Source: Streptomyces sp. NRRL S-31
GTDB taxonomy: Bacteria > Actinomycetota > Actinomycetes > Streptomycetales > Streptomycetaceae
Length of the DNA: 64,000 nt
NCBI RefSeq assembly: GCF_000718775.1
Contig: NZ_JOCB01000012.1
Span: 39,555 to 103,554 of the forward strand
Direction: 5' to 3'
Numbering within the stretch: the stretch's first letter is position 1; each line of letters opens with the position of its first letter. This document shows, in pieces, positions 48,678 through 58,046 of this stretch. The notes under the pieces are model-generated. The model ran no database searches. It was not told the DNA's origin and saw only the letters and a program-made list of their open reading frames with translations. The translations under genes were made by a program, and so were the position numbers.

Positions 48678-48806
48678 GTATCCGGGCTCGTCCGTCTGTA
48701 GGCGAGTCCTTTTCCGGCGACGCTCCCGGTGTGTGCTCATCCGTAGATTCTGTCGTCATCGACAGGCCCCGGAGTCCGTGCCCGAAGAGGCAGGAGGACC
48801 CGGGAA

Positions 48807-49412
48807 GTGTTCACCGGAATCGTCGAAGAGCTGGGTGAGGTCACCGCCGTCGAGAACCTCGACGACGCCTCGCGTTTCCGGCTCCGCGGCCCCGTCGTGA
48901 CCGAGGGGGCCCGGCACGGCGACTCCATCGCCGTGAACGGGGTCTGCCTGACCGTCGTCGAGCACGAGGGCGACGAGTTCACCGCCGACGTCATGGCCGA
49001 GACCCTCAACCGTTCCAGCCTGGGCGCGCTCACCGTGGGCTCCCGCGTCAACCTGGAGCGCCCCACCGCCGTCGGCGCCCGCCTCGGCGGGCACATCGTG
49101 CAGGGGCACGTGGACGGCACCGGCGAGATCCTGGAGCGCACGCCCTCCGAGAACTGGGAGATCGTGAAGGTCTCCCTCCCCGCGGGCCTCTCCCGCTACG
49201 TCGTGGAGAAGGGCTCCATCACGGTCGACGGCATCAGCCTCACCGTCGTGGACGCGGGCCCGGACCACTTCACCGTCAGCCTCATCCCGACCACCCTCGC
49301 CCTCACCACGCTCGGCGTGAAGCAGCCCGGCGACCCGGTCAACCTCGAAGTGGACGTCATCGCCAAGTACGTGGAGCGGCTGCTCGCGGCCGGACAGGAG
49401 GCCGGGCGGTGA
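48807..49412 (+). CDS. ribE: riboflavin synthase alpha subunit
   Basis: A 201-residue lumazine-binding protein with two homologous halves: [12 protein letters not shown] plus [11 protein letters not shown] in the first and [12 protein letters not shown] plus [11 protein letters not shown] in the second. It dismutates two 6,7-dimethyl-8-ribityllumazines to riboflavin. GTG 48807 follows AGGAGG. First gene of the FMN-riboswitch operon; the next gene overlaps by four bases. Confidence 0.96.
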   Translation: MFTGIVEELGEVTAVENLDDASRFRLRGPVVTEGARHGDSIAVNGVCLTVVEHEGDEFTADVMAETLNRSSLGALTVGSRVNLERPTAVGARLGGHIVQGHVDGTGEILERTPSENWEIVKVSLPAGLSRYVVEKGSITVDGISLTVVDAGPDHFTVSLIPTTLALTTLGVKQPGDPVNLEVDVIAKYVERLLAAGQEAGR

Positions 49413-50050
49413 ACTGGCTGAACTCCGAGGCGTTCACCCTCTTCGACCAGCACATCATCTGGTCGGACATGATCGGCAACATCCTGGGCCTCATCACCCT
49501 CGCCCTCGGCTGGCGCCGCTCCCTGTGGACCTGGCCCGTGCAGTTCCTGTCCGGTCTCGTCCTCTTCGTCGCCTTCTACGGCCACCTGACCGGCAGCGCC
49601 GGCAAGCAGGCCGTGGTCATGGCCGTCGCCCTCTACGGCTGGTGGCAGTGGCAGCGCACCAGGGGCCGCTCCGGCGACGGCCGGGTCACCCCCCGGTTCG
49701 CCACCTGGCGCGAGCGCGCGGCCATGGCCGGCGCCGCCGCGGCCGGCACGGTCGCGGTCGCCCTGCTCTTCCAGGCCTACCCGAGCCTGTCCTGGGACCC
49801 CTGGCCCGACGCCTACATCTTCGTCGGCACCGTCGTCGCGATGTACGCACAGGCCAAGAGCATGGTCGAGTTCTGGTTCGCCTGGCTGCTCGTCGACCTC
49901 GTCGGCGTACCCCTCAACTTCGCCAACGGCTACGCCTTCTCCGGCTTCGTCTACGTCATCTACGGCGCACTCGTCCTGTGGGGCATGCGCGACTGGTGGC
50001 TGCGCTCCCGCAAGGGCCCGCGGCCCGCACTGGAAGGAGCGCCGGCATGA
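49409..50050 (+). CDS. ribM: PnuC-family membrane transporter, riboflavin transporter RibM
   Basis: A 213-residue protein with about seven membrane helices and PnuC motifs ([44 protein letters not shown]). Though PnuC proteins often carry nicotinamide riboside, the member encoded in riboflavin operons of streptomycetes (RibM, also PnuX in corynebacteria) is a facilitator of riboflavin uptake. The operon position under an FMN riboswitch supports that. GTG 49409 overlaps ribE; its stop overlaps the ribBA start. Confidence 0.88.
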   Translation: MNWLNSEAFTLFDQHIIWSDMIGNILGLITLALGWRRSLWTWPVQFLSGLVLFVAFYGHLTGSAGKQAVVMAVALYGWWQWQRTRGRSGDGRVTPRFATWRERAAMAGAAAAGTVAVALLFQAYPSLSWDPWPDAYIFVGTVVAMYAQAKSMVEFWFAWLLVDLVGVPLNFANGYAFSGFVYVIYGALVLWGMRDWWLRSRKGPRPALEGAPA

Positions 50051-51354
50051 CCTCGGCAACCGTCCTCCACCACACCGGGGACTTCGAGAACCCGGGACTC
50101 GACCCGGTCGAGCAGGCCATCGCCGACATCGCCGCCGGCCGGCCGATCGTCGTCGTCGACGACGAGGACCGGGAGAACGAGGGCGACCTCGTCGTCGCCG
50201 CCGAGAAGGTGACCCCCGAGATCGTCGCCTTCATGATGAGCGAGTGCCGCGGTCTGATCTGCGCCCCCATGGAGGGCGAGGAACTGGACCGGCTCGGGCT
50301 GCCGCAGATGGTCCAGGACAACACCGAGTCCATGAAGACCGCGTTCACCGTCTCCGTGGACGCCTCGGCCGCCCACGGCGTGGGCACGGGCATCTCGGCC
50401 GCCGACCGGGCGACCACCCTCCGGCTGCTGGCGAGCGGCACCGCGGACCCCGCCGACCTGGTCCGGCCCGGCCATGTCTTCCCGCTGCGCGCCCGGCCCG
50501 GCGGCGTGCTGGTCCGCGACGGCCACACCGAGGCCGCCGTCGACCTCGCCCGGCTCGCGGGCCTGCGCCCGGCCGGCGCCATCGTGGAGATCGCCGGCGA
50601 GGACGGCCGGATGCTCCGGCTGCCCGAGCTGATCCCGTTCGCCCGCAAGCACGGCCTGACGATCATCTCCATCGCGGACCTGATCGCCTACCGCCGCGGC
50701 AGCGAGCCCACCGTCCGCCGCGAGGCCGAGACCCGGCTGCCCACCAGGCACGGCACCTTCCGGGCGTACGGCTACCGGTCCGCCGTCGACGGCGTCGAGC
50801 ACGTCGCCCTCGTCCACGGCGAGATCGGCGACGGCGAGGACGTGCTGGTCCGCGTCCACTCCGAATGCCTCACCGGCGACGTCTTCGGCTCCCTGCGCTG
50901 CGACTGCGGCCCGCAGCTGGACACCGCGCTGGGCCGCATCCACCAGGAGGGCCGCGGAGTCGTCGTCTACCTGCGCGGACACGAGGGACGCGGCATCGGC
51001 CTGCTGTCCAAGCTGCGCGCCTACGAGCTCCAGGAGCAGGGGCACGACACCCTCGACGCCAACCTGGAACTCGGCCTGCCGGCCGACGCCCGCGACTACG
51101 CCGCCGGCGCGCGGATCCTCGCCGACCTCGGCGTGCGCGGCGTCCGGCTGATGACCAACAACCCCGACAAGACCGACGCGCTGCTGCGCCACGGTCTGAA
51201 GGTCACCGGCCGCGAGCCGATGCCCGTCCAGGCCGGCGAGCACAACCTCCGCTACCTGCGCACCAAGCGGGACCGGATGGGGCACGATCTGCCCTGGCTC
51301 GACACACCCGCCGGGGCCGCGGCCGGGTCCGTGGCCGCCTGCGGCAACAGCTGA
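50047..51354 (+). CDS. ribBA: bifunctional DHBP synthase / GTP cyclohydrolase II
   Basis: A 435-residue fusion. The N-terminal RibB domain (about 15-215) has [10 protein letters not shown], the [10 protein letters not shown] segment and [13 protein letters not shown]. The C-terminal RibA domain (about 220-410) has [20 protein letters not shown] with the three zinc cysteines, [15 protein letters not shown] and MTNNPDK. It makes both precursors of lumazine from ribulose-5-P and GTP. ATG 50047 is in an ATGA overlap with ribM. Confidence 0.97.
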   Translation: MTSATVLHHTGDFENPGLDPVEQAIADIAAGRPIVVVDDEDRENEGDLVVAAEKVTPEIVAFMMSECRGLICAPMEGEELDRLGLPQMVQDNTESMKTAFTVSVDASAAHGVGTGISAADRATTLRLLASGTADPADLVRPGHVFPLRARPGGVLVRDGHTEAAVDLARLAGLRPAGAIVEIAGEDGRMLRLPELIPFARKHGLTIISIADLIAYRRGSEPTVRREAETRLPTRHGTFRAYGYRSAVDGVEHVALVHGEIGDGEDVLVRVHSECLTGDVFGSLRCDCGPQLDTALGRIHQEGRGVVVYLRGHEGRGIGLLSKLRAYELQEQGHDTLDANLELGLPADARDYAAGARILADLGVRGVRLMTNNPDKTDALLRHGLKVTGREPMPVQAGEHNLRYLRTKRDRMGHDLPWLDTPAGAAAGSVAACGNS

Positions 51355-51378
51355 GACAAGAGAGCACTGAGGAGAGAC

Positions 51379-51864
51379 GTGAGCGGCAAGGGTGCACCGG
51401 AACTGTCCGTACGCAACGTGAGCGACCTCCGGGTCGGCGTCGTCGCGGCGCAGTGGCACGACAAGGTGATGGACGGCCTGGTGAACGGCGCCCTGCGCGC
51501 CCTGCACGACCTGGGCATCGACGAGCCGACCCTGATCCGGGTCCCCGGCAGCTTCGAGCTGCCGGTCGCCGCCAAGGCGCTCGCGGGCCGGGGCTACGAC
51601 GCGGTGGTCGCCCTCGGCGTCGTCATCCGCGGCGGCACCCCCCACTTCGACTACGTGTGCCAGGGCGTCACCCAGGGCCTCACCCAGGTCTCCGTCGACA
51701 CCGGCGTCCCCGTCGGCTTCGGCGTGCTCACCTGCGACACCGAGGAGCAGGCCCTGGACCGGGCGGGCATCGAGGGCTCCACCGAGGACAAGGGGCACGA
51801 GGCGGTGACCGCGGCGGTGGCGACGGCGGCCACGCTCCGCTCGGTATCCGAACCCTGGCACTGA
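51379..51864 (+). CDS. ribH: 6,7-dimethyl-8-ribityllumazine synthase
   Basis: A 161-residue subunit of the capsid-like enzyme. Motifs [52 protein letters not shown] and the C-terminal [11 protein letters not shown] are typical. GTG 51379 follows GAGGAGA. It ends the rib genes; hisE is 34 bases downstream, so read-through is likely. There is no ribD in the window, so deamination/reduction must be encoded elsewhere. Confidence 0.96.
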   Translation: MSGKGAPELSVRNVSDLRVGVVAAQWHDKVMDGLVNGALRALHDLGIDEPTLIRVPGSFELPVAAKALAGRGYDAVVALGVVIRGGTPHFDYVCQGVTQGLTQVSVDTGVPVGFGVLTCDTEEQALDRAGIEGSTEDKGHEAVTAAVATAATLRSVSEPWH

Positions 51865-51898
51865 GGAGCGGACCGGACCGCGTAGGGTGGGCAGCACC

Positions 51899-52171
51899 AT
51901 GTCCAAGAAGACGTTCGAGGAGCTCTTCACCGAGCTCCAGCACAAGGCCGCCCAAGGCGATCCCGCCACCTCCCGTACCGCGGAACTGGTGGGCAAGGGC
52001 GTCCATGCCATCGGCAAGAAGGTCGTCGAGGAGGCCGCCGAGGTCTGGATGGCCGCCGAGTACGAGGGCAAGGAAGCGGCAGCCGAGGAGATCTCGCAGC
52101 TGCTGTACCACGTCCAGGTGATGATGGTCGCCCGCGGGATCTCCCTGGACGACGTCTACGCCCACCTGTAA
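51899..52171 (+). CDS. hisE: phosphoribosyl-ATP pyrophosphatase
   Basis: A 90-residue MazG-like all-helical enzyme for the second step of histidine synthesis. The metal-binding [14 protein letters not shown] pattern is present. ATG 51899 is preferred over an in-frame GTG at 51887. It is separate from hisI, as usual in actinobacteria, and followed by hisG after 50 bases. Confidence 0.95.
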   Translation: MSKKTFEELFTELQHKAAQGDPATSRTAELVGKGVHAIGKKVVEEAAEVWMAAEYEGKEAAAEEISQLLYHVQVMMVARGISLDDVYAHL

Positions 52172-52221
52172 GCCGTACCCCGCACCCACCCCGTAGAGAA
52201 CGAGCAAAGGAAGCCGACCTC

Positions 52222-53070
52222 ATGCTGCGCATCGCCGTCCCCAACAAGGGTTCACTGTCCGGCCCTGCGGCGGAGATGCTGCATGAGGCCGGCTACCAGC
52301 AGCGCCGTGAGTCCAAAGAGCTGCGTATCGTCGACCCGGAGAACGAGGTCGAGTTCTTCTACCTCCGCCCCCGCGACATCGCGATCTACGTCTCCTCCGG
52401 CCGCCTCGACATCGGGATCACCGGCCGCGACCTGCTGATCGACTCCGGCGCCGACGCCGAGGAGATCCTGCCGCTCGGCTTCGCCCGGTCCACCTTCCGC
52501 TTCGCCGCCAAGCCCGGCACCGCGAACGGCATCGAGGACCTCAAGGGCAGGACGGTCGCCACCTCCTACGAGGGCATCGTCCAGAAGCACCTCGCGGACA
52601 GCGGCGTCGACGCCTCCGTCGTCCACCTGGACGGCGCCGTCGAGACCGCCATCGAGCTGGGCGTCGCCGAGGTCATCGCCGACGTCGTGGAGACCGGCAC
52701 CAGCCTGCGCAACGCGGGCCTGGAGGTCTTCGGCGAGCCGATCATGAAGTCCGAGGCGATCGTCGTCCGCCGCACCGGCGCCGACGCCGAGGAGCCCAAG
52801 GTCCAGCAGTTCCTGCGCCGCCTCCAGGGCGTCCTGGTCGCCCGGACGTACGTGATGATGGACTACGACTGCCGGGTCGAGCAGCTGGAGAAGGCCGTCG
52901 CGCTCACCCCCGGCCTGGAGTCCCCGACCGTCTCCCCGCTGCACAACGAGGGCTGGGTCGCCGTCCGTGCCATGGTCCCCGCCAAGGAGGCGCAGCGGAT
53001 CATGGACGACCTGTACGCCATCGGCGCCCGCGCCATCCTGACCACGGCCATCCACGCCTGCCGCCTGTAG
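52222..53070 (+). CDS. hisG: ATP phosphoribosyltransferase, long form
   Basis: A 282-residue enzyme of the long HisG form, which condenses ATP with PRPP as the committed histidine step. N-terminal MLRIAVPNKGSLSG, PRDIAIYVSSGRLDIGITG and the PRPP loop DVVETGTSLR are present. The C-terminal extension (about residues 210-282) is the regulatory domain for histidine feedback. It forms the hisE-hisG pair; the PH-domain gene starts 16 bases later. Confidence 0.97.
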   Translation: MLRIAVPNKGSLSGPAAEMLHEAGYQQRRESKELRIVDPENEVEFFYLRPRDIAIYVSSGRLDIGITGRDLLIDSGADAEEILPLGFARSTFRFAAKPGTANGIEDLKGRTVATSYEGIVQKHLADSGVDASVVHLDGAVETAIELGVAEVIADVVETGTSLRNAGLEVFGEPIMKSEAIVVRRTGADAEEPKVQQFLRRLQGVLVARTYVMMDYDCRVEQLEKAVALTPGLESPTVSPLHNEGWVAVRAMVPAKEAQRIMDDLYAIGARAILTTAIHACRL

Positions 53071-53086
53071 AGGGACACGCCGACCG

Positions 53087-53548
53087 ATGTCCGAGCTGCC
53101 CACCCTGCCCGTCACCTTCCGTCCCGGCCACACCCGGGCGATCCTGCTCACCGCCGGTGTCGTGATCTTCGTGGTGATAACAGCGGTCGCGCTGCTGCTG
53201 GAGAACGTGGGCCCCGGCTCACGGCTCAGCTTCATCCTCACCGGGGCGCTCAGCTTCTGGGTGCTCGCCCGGCTGGCCCGGGTGAAGGTGATCGCCGACG
53301 CGTCCGGCGTCACCGTCGTCAACATCGCCGGCCGACGGCACCTGGCCTGGGCGGAGATCCTCCGGGTGAACCTGCGGCCGGGCGATCCCTGGGTGTTCCT
53401 CGACCTCAGCGACGGCACCAGTCTGCCCGCGCTCGGCATCCAGCCGGGCATCGCCAAACAGCGCGCGATCGCCGACGCCCACACCCTCCGGGCGCTCGCC
53501 GAGGCCCACTCGGACCCCTCCGCCCTGCCGCACCAGCCCAGATCTTGA
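53087..53548 (+). CDS. small membrane protein with bacterial PH domain
   Basis: A 153-residue protein: short N terminus, two membrane helices (about 18-40 and 46-64), then a cytoplasmic bPH-type domain (DASGVTVVNIAGRRHLAWAEIL, LSDGTSLPALGIQPG). A similar gene follows ribH in mycobacteria (Rv1417 position). It is close behind hisG and is likely cotranscribed. Role unknown. Confidence 0.85.
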   Translation: MSELPTLPVTFRPGHTRAILLTAGVVIFVVITAVALLLENVGPGSRLSFILTGALSFWVLARLARVKVIADASGVTVVNIAGRRHLAWAEILRVNLRPGDPWVFLDLSDGTSLPALGIQPGIAKQRAIADAHTLRALAEAHSDPSALPHQPRS

Positions 53549-53558
53549 TTAATCTGGT

Positions 53559-53589
53559 GGGCGGAGGCCGATTCGCTGCGCCTCCGCCC
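53559..53589 (+). terminator. terminator after the hisEG-PH operon
   Basis: Perfect 10-bp GC stem (53559-53568 with 53580-53589) and an 11-base loop, ten bases after the stop codon. Confidence 0.65.
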
Positions 53590-53712
53590 CTGCGTGCCGC
53601 CCGGCGCACAGGGGTTCCTGCTACCCGAGGAGTGACTCCCTCCAGCGATGGACGGATCGTCCTGTAGTACCCGCGCCACCCCTGCCCGACATAGCGGGAA
53701 GGCGGTGGCCGC
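53587..53712 (+). promoter_or_regulatory. structured leader before the DUF21/CBS gene pair
   Basis: Several helices can be drawn: cccctg with cagggg plus an inner gtgc/gcac around 53587-53614; ggacg/cgtcc (53650-53654 with 53658-53662); and gccacc/ggtggc (53675-53680 with 53704-53709) around ccc/ggg. The last one encloses the ribosome binding site GGGAAGG just before GTG 53713, so translation could be gated. CorC-type genes are often under metal-sensing leaders, but I cannot match this one to the M-box or yybP-ykoY consensus. Confidence 0.45.
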
Positions 53713-55047
53713 GTGACCACCCCCCTGCTGCTGCTCGCAGCGGCCCTCTTGCTCATCCTCGCCAACGGCTTCTTCGTCGCGGCCGAGTTCGGCCTCGTGA
53801 CGGTCGAGCGCCCGGACGCCGAGAAGGCCGCCGCCGACGGTGACGCACGCGCCCGTACGGTCGTGGAGTCGCTGAAGGAACTGTCCTTCCAGCTCTCCGG
53901 CACCCAGCTCGGCATCACCATCACCTCCCTGGTCGTCGGCATGCTCGCCGAACCGGCCCTGGCCGAGCTGCTGCGCGGGCCGTTCGCCGCGCTCGGCGTC
54001 CCCGACGGCGCCGCGTCCGGCATCGCCGTGGTCGTCGGCATGCTGCTGGCCTCCGCCATCCAGATGGTGGTCGGCGAACTCGTGCCCAAGAACTGGGCGG
54101 TGTCCCGGCCGTTGCAGGTCGCGCGCTTCGTCGCCGGCCCCCAGCACCGCTTCGCCCTCCTGTTCCACCCGGTCATCTCCGCCCTCAACACGGTCGCCAA
54201 CCGGCTGGTCCGCGCCCTCGGCGTGGAACCCGCCGACGAGCTGGCCTCCGCCCGCACCCCCGGCGAGCTGGTCTCGCTGGCCCGGCACTCGGCGCAGGCC
54301 GGAGCCCTGGAGCAGGACACGGCCGACCTGTTCGTCCGCACCCTGTCCCTGGGCGAGCTGACCGCGCAGCACGTCATGACCCCGCGGGTGAAGGTGAGCG
54401 CGTTGCAGAACTCGGCCACCGCCGAGGACGTCGTCAACCTCACCCGGGCCACCGGCCTGTCCCGTTTCCCGGTCTACCGGGAGAAGATCGACGAGATCGT
54501 CGGCATGGCCCACCTCAAGGACGCGCTGGCCGTCCCGGTCCACGACCGGCTGCGCACCCCGGTGGGCCGCATCGCCCGCAAGGCGCTGCTGGTCCCCGAG
54601 AGCCTGCCCGTGCAGCCCCTGCTGGCCCGGTTGCGCAGCGAGCAGCCCATCGCGGTCGTCGTGGACGAGTACGGCGGCACGGCCGGCGTGGTCACCCTGG
54701 AGGACATCGTCGAGGAACTGGTCGGCGAGGTCCGCGACGAGCACGACGCCAAGGACACGCCCGAGCTGGCCCCCGCCCCGCCCGAGGACGGCAGACCCGC
54801 CTGGGACGCCGACGGCAGCTGCCGCGTCGACGTCCTCCGGCGCATAGGCCTTGACGTGCCCGAGGGGCCGTACGAGACCGTCGCCGGCCTGGTCGCCGAT
54901 CTGCTCGGCCGCATCCCGGCCCCGGGTGACCGGGCCGAGCTGCCCGGCTGGCGGCTCTCGGTCCGCCAGGTCGGCCACTACCGCGCCGAACGGGTCCGCC
55001 TGGTCAGGACGGCCCCGGTGGCGAACGTGACGGAGGCCGCCCGGTGA
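53713..55047 (+). CDS. DUF21/CBS-domain membrane protein (CorC/HlyC family, hemolysin-like)
   Basis: A 444-residue protein with four domains: an N-terminal DUF21 (CNNM) membrane part (about 1-190, ILANGFFVAAEFGLVTVER and GELVPKNWAVSRP), two CBS motifs (about 215-335, HVMTPRVKV and VVVDEYGGTAGVVTLEDIVEELVGEV), and a C-terminal CorC/HlyC domain (about 355-430). Homologues in the CNNM/CorC family export or sense Mg2+. GTG 53713 overlaps a structured leader. The next gene overlaps by four bases. Confidence 0.9.
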   Translation: MTTPLLLLAAALLLILANGFFVAAEFGLVTVERPDAEKAAADGDARARTVVESLKELSFQLSGTQLGITITSLVVGMLAEPALAELLRGPFAALGVPDGAASGIAVVVGMLLASAIQMVVGELVPKNWAVSRPLQVARFVAGPQHRFALLFHPVISALNTVANRLVRALGVEPADELASARTPGELVSLARHSAQAGALEQDTADLFVRTLSLGELTAQHVMTPRVKVSALQNSATAEDVVNLTRATGLSRFPVYREKIDEIVGMAHLKDALAVPVHDRLRTPVGRIARKALLVPESLPVQPLLARLRSEQPIAVVVDEYGGTAGVVTLEDIVEELVGEVRDEHDAKDTPELAPAPPEDGRPAWDADGSCRVDVLRRIGLDVPEGPYETVAGLVADLLGRIPAPGDRAELPGWRLSVRQVGHYRAERVRLVRTAPVANVTEAAR

Positions 55048-56114
55048 GCGTCCTGCAACTGCTCTTCGCCGCGCTGCTGGTGCTCGTCAACGGTTTCTTC
55101 GTCGCCGCCGAGTTCGCCTTCGTCTCCGTCCGCCGCAGTCAGATCGAACCACTCGGCACGGCCCGGGCCCGCCAGGTGCTGTACGGCCTCGAACGCCTGC
55201 CGCAGATGATGGCCGCCGCCCAGTTCGGCGTCACCGTCTGCTCCCTGACGCTCGGCGCGGTGGCCGAGCCGACGGTGGCGCGTCTGCTGGAGCCGCTGTT
55301 CGAGTGGATCCACCTCCCGCACGGCCTGGTCCACCCGCTCGGCTATGTCCTCGCCCTGGCCGCGGTGGTCTTCTTCCACCTGGTCATCGGTGAGATGGTG
55401 CCGAAGAACCTCGCCATGGCGGCGCCGGAGAAGGCGGCGCTCCGGCTCGGCCCCGGCCTGGTGTACTTCGCCCGCCTGTGCAAGCCGATCACCGTGGCCC
55501 TCGGCGCCTGCGCCCAGGGCATCCTGCGGTTGTTCCGGGTCGAGCCGAAGGACGAGGTGGAGGCGGTCGTCACCACCGAGCAGCTCAACCGCCTGCTGGA
55601 GGACTCCGGCCAGGCGGGCCTCCTCGCCCCCGAGGAGCAGGAGCGGCTGGAGGACGCCCTGGAACTGGGCTCCCGCCCGGTGACGGACGTACTGCTGCGC
55701 CGGGAGTCCCTGGTCACGGTGGACCCGTCGGTCACGCCGGGCGAGATCGTGGAGCTGACGGCCCGCACGGGCTACTCCCGCTTCCCGGTCGCGGCGACCG
55801 AGAAGGGGCCCTTCATGGGGTACGTGCACGTGAAGGACGTCCTCGACCTGGAGGACTCCGACCGGGCCGTCCCGCAGCAGGTGTGGCGGCCCATGGCCAC
55901 GCTCCGCTCCGAGCTGCCGCTCGACGACGCCCTCACGGTGATGCGCCGGGCGGCCACGCACCTGGCCCAGGTGGCCGACGCCACCGGCAGGGTGCTCGGC
56001 CTGGTCGCCCTGGAGGACGTGCTGGAGACACTGGTGGGAGAGGTCCGGGACCCGGCCCACCGGGACATGCCGGAACCGAGGGTGAGCGGGGAGCCCGAGG
56101 AGGCCATGGCGTAG
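55044..56114 (+). CDS. second DUF21/CBS-domain membrane protein, lacking CorC/HlyC domain
   Basis: A 356-residue paralogue of the preceding gene: DUF21 membrane part (VNGFFVAAEFAFVSVRRSQ, GEMVPKNLAMAAP) and a CBS pair ending in GLVALEDVLETLVGEVRD, after which it stops, so the C-terminal CorC/HlyC domain is missing. GTG 55044 is in a GTGA overlap with the first gene. The pair probably works as a heteromeric complex (inference from coupling). Confidence 0.9.
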   Translation: MSVLQLLFAALLVLVNGFFVAAEFAFVSVRRSQIEPLGTARARQVLYGLERLPQMMAAAQFGVTVCSLTLGAVAEPTVARLLEPLFEWIHLPHGLVHPLGYVLALAAVVFFHLVIGEMVPKNLAMAAPEKAALRLGPGLVYFARLCKPITVALGACAQGILRLFRVEPKDEVEAVVTTEQLNRLLEDSGQAGLLAPEEQERLEDALELGSRPVTDVLLRRESLVTVDPSVTPGEIVELTARTGYSRFPVAATEKGPFMGYVHVKDVLDLEDSDRAVPQQVWRPMATLRSELPLDDALTVMRRAATHLAQVADATGRVLGLVALEDVLETLVGEVRDPAHRDMPEPRVSGEPEEAMA

Positions 56115-56174
56115 CCGCGGGCGGTCGTGCCGCCGGGGCGGGGCGGGCCACCCGCCCGGCCCCGGCGCCGGTGC

Positions 56175-58046
56175 TCAGTAGGACGAGGGGTCCTGCGGCC
56201 CCCGCCCCGACAGCACCTCGCCGTACGCCTGCATCAGGTCGGGCAGCCGCAGGGTCGCCAGATCCGGCCGGGACAGCGCACCGGCGTACGTCGACAGCCG
56301 CAGGTCCCGGTACGCGCAGCTCTTCTCGTACAGCGTCCGCAGGAACCGTCCGTTCCCCAGCTCGTCGATCCACCCCTGGTCGACCACGTGCCCGGCGATC
56401 GAGCGCAGCTCCTCCAGCGCCTCGTCGTCCCACAGGTCCCCGTTCTCCGCCGCGAGCACCTTGCCGATCTCGGTGAGTTCCGGCGGCCGGTAGGAGGGGA
56501 AGTCCACGCGGGTGGTGAAGCGGGACGACAGGCCGGGGTTGGCGGCGAGCAGGCGGTCCATGCCCTCGGGATAGCCGGCCAGGATCACCACCAGGTGGTC
56601 GCGGTTGTCCTCGGCCCGCTTCAGCAGCACCTGGAGCGCCTCGTCGCCGTACGCGTCCCCCTTGCCGTACCCGGAGTTGGACAGCGAGTACGCCTCGTCC
56701 ACGAACAGCACCCCGCCGATGGCGGAGTCGATCAGCTCGTTGGCCTTCACCGCCGTCTGCCCGAGGTACTCGCCGACCAGGTCGGCGCGCTGGGCCTCCA
56801 CCAGGTGGTCGCCGCCGAGCAGACCGAGGGCGTAGAACACCCGGCCCAGGATGCGCGCGACCGTGGTCTTGCCCGTGCCGGACGGACCGGAGAAGACGAA
56901 GTGCCGCTTGGGCGGCTGCACCGGCAGCCCCTGCCCGGCCCGCAGCCGCGCCATGTTCAGCTGTGCGGACAACGCCTTCACCTGGCGCTTCACCGGTTCG
57001 AGCCCGACCATGCGCTCCAGCTCGGCGAGCGCCTCCTCCAGTAACGCGGGGTCGGTCGGGCCGGCCGGGACCGGCGCGGCGGACGCCCCGGACATCCCCG
57101 CCCTGGCCCGTACCGAGGGATCGGCCGCCGACGGCGGCGGCCCGGCCGGCAGGTCGGGTTCGGGCAGCCGCAGATCGCGCCCCTCGGTGCCGAACAGCGG
57201 ATCGAATCCGTCCGGTCCGTCCACCGCGTCCATCCCCGCGCCGGTCAGGGTGATGGCGGCGAGGTCGGCCGCGTCGTCGTACCCGTCGCCCTCGGCGATC
57301 GCGGCGAGCCGGGCCGCGGTGTCCATGAAGGCCGGGTCGACCCGGTGCACCGCCCGGTAGAGGGGGAGCGCGGCGGCCGACCGCCCCGTGCCCTCGTGTG
57401 CCCGGGCCAGCCAGTACCGCAGCTCCTTGCGCTGCGGCTGCTCGCTGCGGCAGCGCATCAGCGCCGCCGACAGCAGGGGCTCGGCCTGGCCGTACATCTC
57501 CAGCCGGACCCGGGCCATACCGCCGAACAGACCGGCCTCGATGCCGAGCATGGGATCGTCCAGCAGCGGTTCGGTGTGCCGGACCAGTTGCTCCCAGTCC
57601 TTCACCAGATAGGCGCGGCAGGCGTGCAGGAAGCGGACCTGCGCGTCGGCGTCGACCGGGGGCAGCCCGGCCAGGGCGCGGTCCAGCTCGGGCACGTGCC
57701 GGCCGTCCAGCCAGTGGGAGGCGTGCGCCAGCAACAGATCACGCGGGCCCTCCAGCACCGGCTGCACCCACCAGCCCAGCCAGTACCAGGAGTTGAGGGC
57801 GCGGCGGTGCCGGGTGCGCTGTTCGCCGAAGCGGTCGTGGTGGCGGAACATCCGCAGCAGCGCGGTGGTCGTGTCGACCCGGAGCGCGTGCAGCCCGAGC
57901 CAGGCGTCCGCCATGCCCGGGTCCATCCGCACCGCGGTGCGGAACTCCTCCTCCGCCTGCGGGTAGGCGCCCATCGTGTAGGCGTCCACCCCCCGCAGCC
58001 AGGCGAGGTCGGCCGGGGCCTCGGGGCCCTGCGTGCCGAAGTCCAT
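56175..58046 (-). CDS. TPR-AAA ATPase, EccA/CbbX-like
   Basis: A 623-residue cytoplasmic protein from ATG 58046 (MDFGTQGPEAPADLAWL) preceded by GGGGGA. The frame stays open upstream, but that part is unlike the family. The N-terminal ~280 residues are helical TPR-like repeats, then a Pro/Ala linker and one AAA module: Walker A GPSGTGKT near 386-393, Walker B GGVLFVDEAYSL near 445, and the arginine finger in GLSSRFTTRV near 507. This architecture equals that of EccA of type VII secretion systems, yet no ecc or WXG100 gene is in the window. It could be a stand-alone chaperone-like ATPase. Confidence 0.88.
   Translation of the reverse strand: MDFGTQGPEAPADLAWLRGVDAYTMGAYPQAEEEFRTAVRMDPGMADAWLGLHALRVDTTTALLRMFRHHDRFGEQRTRHRRALNSWYWLGWWVQPVLEGPRDLLLAHASHWLDGRHVPELDRALAGLPPVDADAQVRFLHACRAYLVKDWEQLVRHTEPLLDDPMLGIEAGLFGGMARVRLEMYGQAEPLLSAALMRCRSEQPQRKELRYWLARAHEGTGRSAAALPLYRAVHRVDPAFMDTAARLAAIAEGDGYDDAADLAAITLTGAGMDAVDGPDGFDPLFGTEGRDLRLPEPDLPAGPPPSAADPSVRARAGMSGASAAPVPAGPTDPALLEEALAELERMVGLEPVKRQVKALSAQLNMARLRAGQGLPVQPPKRHFVFSGPSGTGKTTVARILGRVFYALGLLGGDHLVEAQRADLVGEYLGQTAVKANELIDSAIGGVLFVDEAYSLSNSGYGKGDAYGDEALQVLLKRAEDNRDHLVVILAGYPEGMDRLLAANPGLSSRFTTRVDFPSYRPPELTEIGKVLAAENGDLWDDEALEELRSIAGHVVDQGWIDELGNGRFLRTLYEKSCAYRDLRLSTYAGALSRPDLATLRLPDLMQAYGEVLSGRGPQDPSSY

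Noticed and set aside
53549..53712. M-box (Mg2+) riboswitch
   Set aside because: The GAGGCUCC-type core and later conserved blocks are not present in order, so I list only a structured leader.
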